Shown: positions 39,640-47,026 of the stretch, one piece after another
Numbering within the stretch: position 1 is the stretch's first letter
How the letters are laid out: each line of letters opens with the position of its first letter
IMG/VR virus record: IMGVR_UViG_3300007352_000001
Coordinates: 124,001-188,000 of that record
Strand: one strand, 5' to 3'
DNA from: a virus
DNA length: 64,000 bases
Position numbers and translations under genes: made by a program
Notes under the pieces: model-generated
Databases searched by the model: none
The model's input: only the letters and a program-made list of their open reading frames with translations
What the model was told of the DNA's origin: nothing

Positions 39640-41436
39640 ATGGAAGGTTTGATCGGAATCGGGATGGTGGTCGCAGTCTGCATGGCCGGGCTGGGTGCGA
39701 TTGCCTTCATGATGTCGCGGCTCTACGTGCGCGCCACGCCCGAGTGGGCACTGGTCCGCAGCGGCTACCGCGGCAAGAAGGTTGTGATCGACGGCGGGTG
39801 CTTCGTCCTGCCGGTCTACCACGAGATCCAGCGGGTCAACATGAAGACGGTGAAGCTCGCCGTCACGCGCCAGCAGCGGGACTCGTTGATCACCAAGGAT
39901 CGGCTGCGCGTCGATGTCATCGTGGAGTTCTACGTCCGCGCCAAGCCGGACGCGACGGCGATCCCGGAAGCGGCTCGGACGCTCGGGGAGCGCACCGCCG
40001 ACCAAGCGGCGCTCAAGGATCTCATCGAGGGCAAAGCGGTCGGCGTGCTGCGTGCGGTTGCGGCGCGCATGACGATGGCAGAGCTGCACGAGGACCGGGC
40101 GAAGTTCGAGCAGGAAGTGCTGAACGGCGTGCAGAAGGACCTGACGAAGAACGGCCTCGAACTGGAGTCGTCGGCGATGACGCACTTCAACCAGACGGCC
40201 AAAGAGTTCTTTGTCGCCGAGAACGCCTTTGACGCCGAAGGGCTCGCAATGCTCACCGCTGCGGTCGAGCAGCGTCGGCAAGAGGTGAACAACATCGAGG
40301 TGACCACGCGCGTGGCGATCGAGACGCGCAATCTCGAAGGGCAGCGGCGATCGTTGCAACTCGCGCAGGATACGCAGGAGGCGATGCTGACTCAGCAGCT
40401 CGCCATCGAGACCGCCACTGCGCAGCGCAAACGTGAGATCGCACAACAGCAGGCAGAGCAGGATCGGCTGGCGCAAGAGGCGCAGATCGCCGCGCAACAG
40501 CAAGTGCAGCTGGCGTCGGTCGAAGCCGAACGGACTGTGCAAGAGGCGAAGGCGCAACAGCACGCCGCCGTGCAACAGGCGCAGATCGCTTCAGAGCGGG
40601 CGGTGAAGGTGGCCGACGAACAGCGCCAGCGTGATGTGGCGGTGGCGGCTGAGGAACGTCAGCGTGACGTGGAAGTGGCCAAACAGGAGCGCAACATCAA
40701 GGTGCAGACCAAGAGCGAGGAGCTGTCGGGTGCCACGGCCAGTGCTGAACGCGCTCGTGCCGAGGCGGTCGTAGCCGAGCAGCAGGTCATCACGGCCCAA
40801 GCGGTGGCCTCCGCGGATCGTGAGAAGCAAGTGGCGGTGATCGCGGCTGAGCGCGAGGCACAGCAGGGGGCGGTCGGCCTGGTGGTCAACGCCAAGGCGC
40901 ATGAGGATGCCGCCGCACACGAGGCCGCAGCTGTCATGGTGAGAGCGACGGCGGATACCGACGCCAAGCGCCTCGCCCTGGAGATCGCGGAGCGTGACTT
41001 CGCGGTCCGCGCCACGGGCACGCGGCTCTTGCACGAGTCCGAGAACGTGCTCGGGCAGTCGGCGATGGACTTGCGGCTGCGCCTGGCCCTGGTCGAGCAC
41101 GCCGCGGCGATGATCACTGCGGCCGGCAAGCCGGTCGAGCACATCAAGGATCTGCGGGTCATTGCCGTGCAGGGCATTCCGGGGCTGGCGGGGCCGTTGC
41201 CGGTGAACGGCGACGGCTCTACCGTTGCCAACGGCACTGGGCACGACGCCGGATTGCCCGACCAGATCGTCAATGCGGCCCTGCGTCACCAGGCGCTCGC
41301 GCCGCTGGTTGGGCTGTTGATGGGGGAGATCGGCATCGACCCCACGACCATGAATGGCATTGCTCGCCCTCTGACTGACATGGCGGTGGCGCGGCCCGCC
41401 CACCCAGCGAACGGAGATGCCCGAGCGTCGAGCTAA
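39640..41436 (+). CDS. Flotillin (YqiK-like)
   Basis: A 598-residue protein: one N-terminal transmembrane segment (IGIGMVVAVCMAGLGAIAFMM), a PHB/SPFH domain at about residues 25-230 (EWALVRSGYRGKKVVIDGG through the TKNGLELESSAM segment), a long Ala/Glu/Gln coiled coil (about 230-470) and a C-terminal segment with GSTVANGTG. This is the layout of YqiK/FloA-type flotillins, which oligomerise on the inner membrane and organise microdomains. It ends a set starting with PspA and YqiJ-like proteins, a remarkable cargo for a phage. Confidence 0.85.
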   Translation: MEGLIGIGMVVAVCMAGLGAIAFMMSRLYVRATPEWALVRSGYRGKKVVIDGGCFVLPVYHEIQRVNMKTVKLAVTRQQRDSLITKDRLRVDVIVEFYVRAKPDATAIPEAARTLGERTADQAALKDLIEGKAVGVLRAVAARMTMAELHEDRAKFEQEVLNGVQKDLTKNGLELESSAMTHFNQTAKEFFVAENAFDAEGLAMLTAAVEQRRQEVNNIEVTTRVAIETRNLEGQRRSLQLAQDTQEAMLTQQLAIETATAQRKREIAQQQAEQDRLAQEAQIAAQQQVQLASVEAERTVQEAKAQQHAAVQQAQIASERAVKVADEQRQRDVAVAAEERQRDVEVAKQERNIKVQTKSEELSGATASAERARAEAVVAEQQVITAQAVASADREKQVAVIAAEREAQQGAVGLVVNAKAHEDAAAHEAAAVMVRATADTDAKRLALEIAERDFAVRATGTRLLHESENVLGQSAMDLRLRLALVEHAAAMITAAGKPVEHIKDLRVIAVQGIPGLAGPLPVNGDGSTVANGTGHDAGLPDQIVNAALRHQALAPLVGLLMGEIGIDPTTMNGIARPLTDMAVARPAHPANGDARASS

Positions 41437-41749
41437 GGTCGTTCGTGTCGGTGACCACAGTAGTGCGTCGGCGATCTCGATTGCGGTGATGGGGCTGGCT
41501 CTCAAAGAGCAGCCCCTCACCAACGTCGAGCTGCAATACCTGCGCGAGCAGTCTGGGATCACGATCGACACGATGGCGAACGTGGTGTGTTTGACACCAC
41601 GGACTGTGCGTCGAATCGAGGACGGCAGATCAAAGCTGGCGTACGCCGCTGAGGCGCTCTGGCGCCTCGCTGCCGTTCACTGGTTCGCGGTCCGTGCAGA
41701 ACGATTCATCCTCTACAACCGACCCGCATCGAGACGGAGGGCTTCGTGA
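41417..41749 (+). CDS. Helix-turn-helix regulator (XRE-like, 110 aa)
   Basis: Residues about 35-75 (ELQYLREQSGITIDTMANVV and RTVRRIEDGRSKL) form an XRE-type helix-turn-helix. The start overlaps the flotillin stop. It could control the membrane module or the NAD genes that follow. The ATG of the next gene overlaps its stop. Confidence 0.65.
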   Translation: MPERRAKVVRVGDHSSASAISIAVMGLALKEQPLTNVELQYLREQSGITIDTMANVVCLTPRTVRRIEDGRSKLAYAAEALWRLAAVHWFAVRAERFILYNRPASRRRAS

Positions 41750-43137
41750 TGTGGCGCATCAACCCGATCCTGTGCACGGACAGCTACAAGCACACGCACC
41801 ATCCGCAGCTGCCACCGGACGCCGAGGTCTTCTTCTCGTACTTCGAGGCGCGTGGTGGCGACTACCCAGCCACCAACTGGTTTGGGTTGCAGGCGATCAT
41901 CCAGGAGCACCTCATCGGTGAGGTCATCACCGACGAAGACATCTACGAGGCGCGCGACGTCGCCCGCTTCCTGCACGGCGGTGAGGATTACTTCAACATC
42001 GACGGGTGGCGGCGCATTGTGGGCGACCACGGCGGCAAGTACCCGGTGCGCATCCGCGCGGTACCCGAAGGCACCTGGGTGCCGACCTCGAACGTGCTCT
42101 ACACCATGGAGAACCGCGACAAGAAGCTGCCGTGGCTGAACAGCCACTTGGAGACCATGTGCGTGCAGTCGTGGTACCCGATGGGCGTCTCGACGCTGAG
42201 CGGTTTCCTGAAACCGATCTTTCAGCGGTATCTCGAACAGACCGGATCGCCGGAACTGCTCCGGACGAGACTCCATGACTTCGGGATCCGTGGCACAACC
42301 TGCATGCACCAAGCGGCACGCGGCGGTGCTGGGCACCTCGTGCACTTTGATGGCACCGACAACTACCCAGCGATGTTGCTGCTGCGCGACTTCTACGGCG
42401 GCAAGCTCTACGGCTCGTCGGTGCCGGCCGCGGAGCACTCGACGATCACGTCGTGGGGTCCTGAGCGTGAGCAGGATGCGTACGAGAACCTCCTGCGCCA
42501 ATACCCGCGCGGACTGGTCGCCCTGCCGACTGATTCGTACAACACGCTGAAAGCGATCCACATGTTGACTGTGACTCTGCGCGACTTGGTGGAAGCGCGC
42601 GACGGCGTCTTGGTCATGCGGCAGGACTCCGGTGACCCGAGTGAGACGATGCGCCAGGTCTTGGCGGTCGCCGGCCAGAACGCCGGGTACCACCTGAACG
42701 ACAAGAGCTACCGAGTGTTGAACCCGAAGTACCGGGTCCTGCAATCTGAAGGCGTGAATCGCGCCGAGATCAACCAGATGCTCTGGCTCCTCACCAACAA
42801 CACCTGGTCGATCGACAACATCGTCTTCGGCATGGGCGGTGCGCTTCTGCAGAAGCTCGATCGCGACACGTCTTTCTGCGCGTGCAAGTGCTCGTGGGTC
42901 GGGCTCTCTGACGGAACGGGCCGCGACGTCTACAAAATGGCGCCCGGCAAACGTTCCAAGCGCGGCCGACTGAAGCTCGTCGAACAGAAGGGCGAGCTGA
43001 CCACGGTCCGGCAGGAAGAAGCTGGCAAGGATCTCCTGGAGGACATCTACGACTGCGGCCAGCTGCTCAACCCGTACACCTTCGACCAGGTGCGAGCGAA
43101 CGCCGAAGCGTCTTGGCGTCCGCGGTGGGCGCACTGA
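41749..43137 (+). CDS. nadV: Nicotinamide phosphoribosyltransferase
   Basis: A 462-residue NAMPT/NadV: N-terminal NPILCTDSYKHTHHPQLP, FDGTDN near residue 200, HSTITSWG near residue 228, VMRQDSGDP (the PRPP-phosphate strand), IVFGMGGALLQKLDRDT (the phosphate-binding loop), all in the order of human NAMPT and NadV. It makes NMN from nicotinamide and PRPP. Together with the NMN adenylyltransferase encoded at 43412 it completes a two-step NAD salvage route that matches the NARP2 anti-defence pathway. Start GTG 41746 is an alternative. Confidence 0.92.
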   Translation: MWRINPILCTDSYKHTHHPQLPPDAEVFFSYFEARGGDYPATNWFGLQAIIQEHLIGEVITDEDIYEARDVARFLHGGEDYFNIDGWRRIVGDHGGKYPVRIRAVPEGTWVPTSNVLYTMENRDKKLPWLNSHLETMCVQSWYPMGVSTLSGFLKPIFQRYLEQTGSPELLRTRLHDFGIRGTTCMHQAARGGAGHLVHFDGTDNYPAMLLLRDFYGGKLYGSSVPAAEHSTITSWGPEREQDAYENLLRQYPRGLVALPTDSYNTLKAIHMLTVTLRDLVEARDGVLVMRQDSGDPSETMRQVLAVAGQNAGYHLNDKSYRVLNPKYRVLQSEGVNRAEINQMLWLLTNNTWSIDNIVFGMGGALLQKLDRDTSFCACKCSWVGLSDGTGRDVYKMAPGKRSKRGRLKLVEQKGELTTVRQEEAGKDLLEDIYDCGQLLNPYTFDQVRANAEASWRPRWAH

Positions 43138-43415
43138 TGGAGCTGAACGACACCACCTGGGTGCTGATCGGTGTGCCAGAGGCGCTCACCAAACTCGCTC
43201 CGGACGTCCACTGGTCACAGACCCACGTCTGCTGCACGTGCGGCGAGCGGCTCTACACCAACGAAGAGATGCGCGGGATTCTCGCCAGCGCCGACCATCA
43301 CATCCACACCGTGTGCTTTCGCTGTGGGCTGAGTCTTGCAGAGAAGCACAAGGATGACGTCGCGATCGAGTGGGTTGAGGAGATCGCGGAAGGCATGAAA
43401 GGGCCACTGCAATGA
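43137..43415 (+). CDS. Small zinc-binding protein (92 aa)
   Basis: CCTCGERL (residues about 32-39) and CFRCGLSL (residues about 60-67) form a LIM- or ribbon-like zinc site with intervening His residues; acidic C-terminus. Overlaps NadV and the next gene by one and four bases, so it is within the NAD operon. Function unknown. Confidence 0.6.
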   Translation: MELNDTTWVLIGVPEALTKLAPDVHWSQTHVCCTCGERLYTNEEMRGILASADHHIHTVCFRCGLSLAEKHKDDVAIEWVEEIAEGMKGPLQ

Positions 43416-44344
43416 CGGACATGCAGCCAGTCGAAGAGAGCGGTAGTCGTAGCGTCGGGATCGTGATCGGCCGCTTTCAGGCCCACGCGTTGCACCATGT
43501 GCACCGCTCGCTGATCGAGTATGTCATGGGGCAACACAGCCGCGTCGCGATCTTCCTGGGGGTCGCGCCGATCCCCGGCACGCCGCGCAACCCGCTCGAC
43601 TTCGAGACGCGCAAGCGCATGCTGCAGGACGTCTGGCCGGACCTGCCGGTGCTCGATCTGCACGACCGCCCGACCGACGACGAGTGGAGCCAACTGCTCG
43701 ACGAGCGCGTGCGCTCGCTCTATCCGACGCAGAAAGCCGTGCTCTACGGTGGGCGCGATTCGTTCATCAGTCACTACACCGGCCGGTTGCCGGCGCGTGA
43801 GCTGGAGCCGGCAACGTACGTAGCCCAAGTCTCAGCCACGCAGCTGCGCCAGCTTGCGGCCTCGGGCGTGGCGGCGTCAGAGGACTTCCGCCGCGGCGTG
43901 ATCTTCGGGGTCCACAACCGTTACACGCGCACCGCGATCCCCGCCGTCGACATCGCTGTGGTTCGTGGGGAGGAGCAGGTACTGCTCGGCCGCAAGCCGC
44001 ACGAGACCGGCTGGCGTTTCCCTGGCGGCATCGTCGAAGACGACGAAACCTACGAGCAGGCCGTGCTGCGGGAGTTGCGCGAGGAAGCCGGTGCGCTCGA
44101 CGTCGAGGACCTCCACTACTTGGCGAGCTTCAAGGTCGATGACTGGCGCTACCGCGGTGAAGCGATGGGCATCATGACCGCCTTCTATCGCGCGACGTGG
44201 GTCGCCGGTACGCCGCTGCCGGGCGATGATCTCGCCGAGGTCCGTTGGGCGGGGCTCGTGTCGCTCACGCAGGAGGAGATCGTCCCGTCGCACTGGCCCT
44301 TGGTGCAGAAGCTCTGGTACCCGCCGACTCGGACGGAACGCTGA
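43412..44344 (+). CDS. Bifunctional NMN adenylyltransferase / Nudix hydrolase
   Basis: A 310-residue fusion. N-terminal domain: IGRFQAHALHHVH (about residues 19-31) corresponds to the GRFQPxHxGH signature of NadM/NadR-type adenylyltransferases; ISATQLRQ-like SATQLRQ (about 144-150) matches the ISSTxIR motif. C-terminal domain: a complete Nudix box GGIVEDDETYEQAVLRELRE plus EAG (about 204-226). This domain combination is known (cyanobacterial NadM-Nudix). It converts NMN and ATP to NAD; the Nudix part may remove ADP-ribose or damaged nucleotides. Second step of the salvage route. Confidence 0.88.
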   Translation: MTDMQPVEESGSRSVGIVIGRFQAHALHHVHRSLIEYVMGQHSRVAIFLGVAPIPGTPRNPLDFETRKRMLQDVWPDLPVLDLHDRPTDDEWSQLLDERVRSLYPTQKAVLYGGRDSFISHYTGRLPARELEPATYVAQVSATQLRQLAASGVAASEDFRRGVIFGVHNRYTRTAIPAVDIAVVRGEEQVLLGRKPHETGWRFPGGIVEDDETYEQAVLRELREEAGALDVEDLHYLASFKVDDWRYRGEAMGIMTAFYRATWVAGTPLPGDDLAEVRWAGLVSLTQEEIVPSHWPLVQKLWYPPTRTER

Positions 44345-44793
44345 TGGCACGCCCCAGCTGGGACGAGTACTTCATGACGATCACGCGGCAGGTCTCGGAG
44401 CGCTCGACCTGTACGCGGGCGAAGGTGGGGGCGATCATCGTCCGTGACCGCAACATCCTAGCGACCGGCTACAACGGCTCTCCGTCCGGAGCCCCACACT
44501 GCCTCGATGTCGGCTGCTTGATGTTCAAGACGATCGACCCTGACGGCACCGAGGACGAGTACTGCTTCCGCACGATCCACGCGGAGATGAACGCGCTCAC
44601 GCAGGCGGCGAAGCATGGCTCGACAGTGCGCGACGCCGACCTCTACTGCACGCACTCGCCCTGTTACCACTGCTTCAAGGTCCTGATGAACACGGGGCTG
44701 CGGCGGATCTTCTACGTGAAGCCGTATCGGCTGGAGTCGATCGCCGAGCTGCGGCAGGTGGCGCCGGTTGAACTCGTTCCCATCCTGCTATGA
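44344..44793 (+). CDS. dCMP deaminase
   Basis: A 149-residue zinc deaminase: CTRAKVGAIIV, GYNGSPSGAPHC, TIHAEMNAL (zinc His and catalytic Glu, residues about 78-86) and THSPCYHCFKVL (zinc Cys pair, about 104-115). It yields dUMP for thymidylate synthesis. No thymidylate synthase is in this window. One-base stop/start overlap with the NadM gene. Confidence 0.9.
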   Translation: MARPSWDEYFMTITRQVSERSTCTRAKVGAIIVRDRNILATGYNGSPSGAPHCLDVGCLMFKTIDPDGTEDEYCFRTIHAEMNALTQAAKHGSTVRDADLYCTHSPCYHCFKVLMNTGLRRIFYVKPYRLESIAELRQVAPVELVPILL

Positions 44794-45062
44794 GTAGATG
44801 GGATCGGCGGTACATTGCCGCCCTCTGCGTCGTCCTAGCCGCGCTGGCGGGCTTTGCCGGCGCACAGCTCTCCTCGACCCCCAATGTCGTCTGCATCTGC
44901 CAGAAACGCCCCATTGCGTCCTGGGCGGCAATGCACGGCACACACACGAAGTTCACGTGCACTGTGATGGTGCCAGAGGGCGGGCTGCTCGTCCACGCGG
45001 ACTGTCTCTACGTCAACACGCACGAGGTCGTGAGGGAGTTCCGAGTCGATCGCCGACCGTAA
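44790..45062 (+). CDS. Exported small protein (90 aa)
   Basis: N-terminal signal or anchor RRYIAALCVVLAALAGFAGA followed by a Cys-containing extracytoplasmic domain (CICQKRP, TCTVMVPEG, HADCLYV) likely with two disulfides. Overlaps the deaminase stop by 4 bases. Function unknown; could act at the host envelope. Confidence 0.65.
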   Translation: MSRWDRRYIAALCVVLAALAGFAGAQLSSTPNVVCICQKRPIASWAAMHGTHTKFTCTVMVPEGGLLVHADCLYVNTHEVVREFRVDRRP

Positions 45063-45144
45063 CGGCCGGCCTCGTGTGGAATAAGCACTTGACCACGCGA
45101 TAAAACTTCGTCACCATCACGGCCGGATAGAGGAGGTGGTGGTG

Positions 45145-45297
45145 ATGGCGGAAGATCGACTCGTCGAGATCCGCGACGAGAAGGACCAGCTCGTGGGCTA
45201 TCGGTGCCCTGTCTGCAGTCGGTACTTCGGACTGCAGGAGCAGGTCCAGGCGCAAGGGTGCCTGGCCTCGCATCGCGAGCTGCTTGTCGAAGGCTGA
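45145..45297 (+). CDS. Tiny zinc-finger protein (50 aa)
   Basis: ATG 45145 follows AGGAGGTGGTG. The 50-residue product has an acidic N-terminus, RCPVCSRYF and later a Cys and His (GCLASHREL), the spacing of a C2-CH finger. The gap before it (45063-45144) has no gene and includes an A/T-richer TTGACC...GATAAAA stretch that could be a promoter. It overlaps the next ORF by 14 bases. Confidence 0.65.
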   Translation: MAEDRLVEIRDEKDQLVGYRCPVCSRYFGLQEQVQAQGCLASHRELLVEG

Positions 45298-46039
45298 ATC
45301 TAGCCGCTCGCCGTTGGTCGAGGCCGTGTTCGCCCCGTTCGAGCGGGCGGCGGCGTTCGAGGCCTTCAACCACTGGCAGCAGACGCTCGCTGCGTCGGCG
45401 CTTGACCAGGCTGTGCAGCTGGCGCTCCCGTGCGTCGGCTTCGCGTACCGGATCCTGTTCCTGCAGCAGGCGCGGATCCGCAAGCTCGACCCGATGACGC
45501 GCGACGAGTTACTGGCCGGCGGCGCGGCTGAGGTGTTCGAGCGCTTGCGAAACAAGCGGGATTTTGTGGGCGACGCCGACGCGTACGAGCGGTACCTCGT
45601 CGCCACCGCTCGCCGGCTGATGTCTGGCATGTGCCCGCGGCCGGAGGTCCTCGACTACGACGTGTCGAGCCTCTGGCACCCGATGGGACGCGTCCGTGAC
45701 ATCCGCGACGTCGAGTATCAGCTGCTGTTGGAGAAGCTACCCACGCTTCTGTGGCGCTACTTCCGTGACCAGTGCCGCCTGGTGGGCTCCGAACGCCACG
45801 CCGCGGCGGATGTGCTGCGCCGAATGCTGAGCGGCCGTGGGCTCGGGCTCATGCGGTTGAAACAACAGTTCCGAGTCCTCGATCCGGACTTCATTGTGAA
45901 CTACGTCCTCGTGCTCGTGCGCCGGTTCCTCTACGAACTACGTGCCGAGTACGGGCGCATTGTTGAGGTGCCGACGGAGTGGGCGCCGGTGTGGGGTGGT
46001 GGTGGCGGCGGTGATGGCAGCCGAACAACTGGTCGGTGA
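45284..46039 (+). CDS. Helical protein, possible sigma-like factor (251 aa)
   Basis: Starts at TTG 45284 (GTG 45326 is an alternative). The protein is helical, with YERYLVATARRLM near residues 102-114 and basic C-terminal helices, reminiscent of small phage sigma factors of the T4 gp55 type, which are encoded near structural genes. I cannot assign regions 2 and 4 with confidence. The glycine-rich end overlaps the next gene by 26 bases. Confidence 0.45.
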   Translation: MSKAESSRSPLVEAVFAPFERAAAFEAFNHWQQTLAASALDQAVQLALPCVGFAYRILFLQQARIRKLDPMTRDELLAGGAAEVFERLRNKRDFVGDADAYERYLVATARRLMSGMCPRPEVLDYDVSSLWHPMGRVRDIRDVEYQLLLEKLPTLLWRYFRDQCRLVGSERHAAADVLRRMLSGRGLGLMRLKQQFRVLDPDFIVNYVLVLVRRFLYELRAEYGRIVEVPTEWAPVWGGGGGGDGSRTTGR

Positions 46040-46379
46040 CGACGCGCTGAGCATCATCGACCCGGAAGTCCGGCGCCACTTCCCCATCTTCATGGCGCTG
46101 CTCTTCCAGCGGGTGCAGCGCACACTCTTGCCGGAGATCCTCGACATCTTCGGTGAAGAGGCGTTCCTCAAGTTCATCGACGTCTTCGCCGGTACCACGA
46201 TCACGGTGCCGGACCGGACCGTGCTCACCAACCTAGTCCGCGACGCCGACATCTACGCACGGCTGCAGGAAGGGGAAAGCACCGAGGCGCTCGCCAACAA
46301 GTACGGCATCACCCAGGAAGCCGTGCGCTGGATCCATCACCAGGTGAAGCGCGTGGCCGTAGAGGCGATCACGCCATGA
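46014..46379 (+). CDS. Helix-turn-helix protein, Mor-like (121 aa)
   Basis: Helical N-terminal half and a C-terminal helix-turn-helix (ARLQEGESTEALANKYGITQ then EAVRWIHHQVKRV) like Mor/C activators, with the preceding FAGTTITVPDRTVL segment also seen in that family (dimerisation beta). Likely DNA-binding and directly upstream of the terminase genes; it could activate late transcription or act as a small terminase. ATG 46014 follows the GGTGGTGGCGG run. Overlaps by 4 bases with the next gene. Confidence 0.6.
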   Translation: MAAEQLVGDDALSIIDPEVRRHFPIFMALLFQRVQRTLLPEILDIFGEEAFLKFIDVFAGTTITVPDRTVLTNLVRDADIYARLQEGESTEALANKYGITQEAVRWIHHQVKRVAVEAITP

Positions 46380-47026
46380 CCAAGGCTTCTCCTCCCCCGA
46401 CTCCGAGCAACGTCGTGCCTATCGCGGGCAAGGGACGCCGTCGGAAGAAGGGCGCTGCTGCCGCGGCCCCACCACCACCGCCGGCTCCACCGCCACCAGA
46501 GCCGTCACAGGGCAACCTGAACAACATCGCTGGCTGGGTCGGACGTGACAGTGCCGATGTCGGTATGGCCGGTCCGTCGTTCCAATCAGTGGTGAAGAAC
46601 GGCCGCGACGAGATGGTCGTGATTCAGCTCGCGTACGCGCGCCACGTCGTCGCCAACCGCCTGCCTGGGCTGGTGAGTCTCGCCGGTCGCGTCGAGCAGG
46701 CGCTGATGAAGAAGCTCGACGGGAAGCTCGAAGACTTCGACGTCAAGCAGCTCTGGGGCATGCTCGGACTCACGCAGAAGCACATCGAGGCGTCGATGGC
46801 GGCGGTTCAGGTCGTTGTTGACGGGCCGAAGCCGATCATGCCGCCGCTCGATGATCCCAACCCGAGCGCCTCGCGGCAGCTCGCTGCCAACCTCCCCGAG
46901 CGCAGCCGTGAGCGCATGCGCCGCTTGATGCAGTACCTTGCGACCGCCGCCGAGCAGTTCTCGGACGACGAGCGTGCGGCGACTGCCCGCCCGATCACTG
47001 ATGATCCTCCAACCAACCCAGGATGA
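46376..47026 (+). CDS. Possible terminase small subunit or packaging accessory (216 aa)
   Basis: N-terminal 55 residues are Pro/Ala/Lys-rich and flexible; the remainder is helical with a DNA-binding-like basic segment (RSRERMRRLMQYLATAAEQF). Its place, four bases overlapped with the upstream HTH gene and 26 bases with the terminase gene, fits a small terminase subunit, but no helix-turn-helix is obvious. The call is from context. Confidence 0.5.
   Translation: MTKASPPPTPSNVVPIAGKGRRRKKGAAAAAPPPPPAPPPPEPSQGNLNNIAGWVGRDSADVGMAGPSFQSVVKNGRDEMVVIQLAYARHVVANRLPGLVSLAGRVEQALMKKLDGKLEDFDVKQLWGMLGLTQKHIEASMAAVQVVVDGPKPIMPPLDDPNPSASRQLAANLPERSRERMRRLMQYLATAAEQFSDDERAATARPITDDPPTNPG

Noticed and set aside
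45181-45198. An 11-base match (AGGACCAGCTC) between the sequence after GTGAAAC at 35018 and the tiny zinc-finger gene, which looked like a guide/target pair for the TnpB-like protein.
   Set aside because: Short matches of this size are expected by chance in 64 kb, the codons encode a common Asp-Gln-Leu, and no adjacent TAM or promoter overlap supports it.
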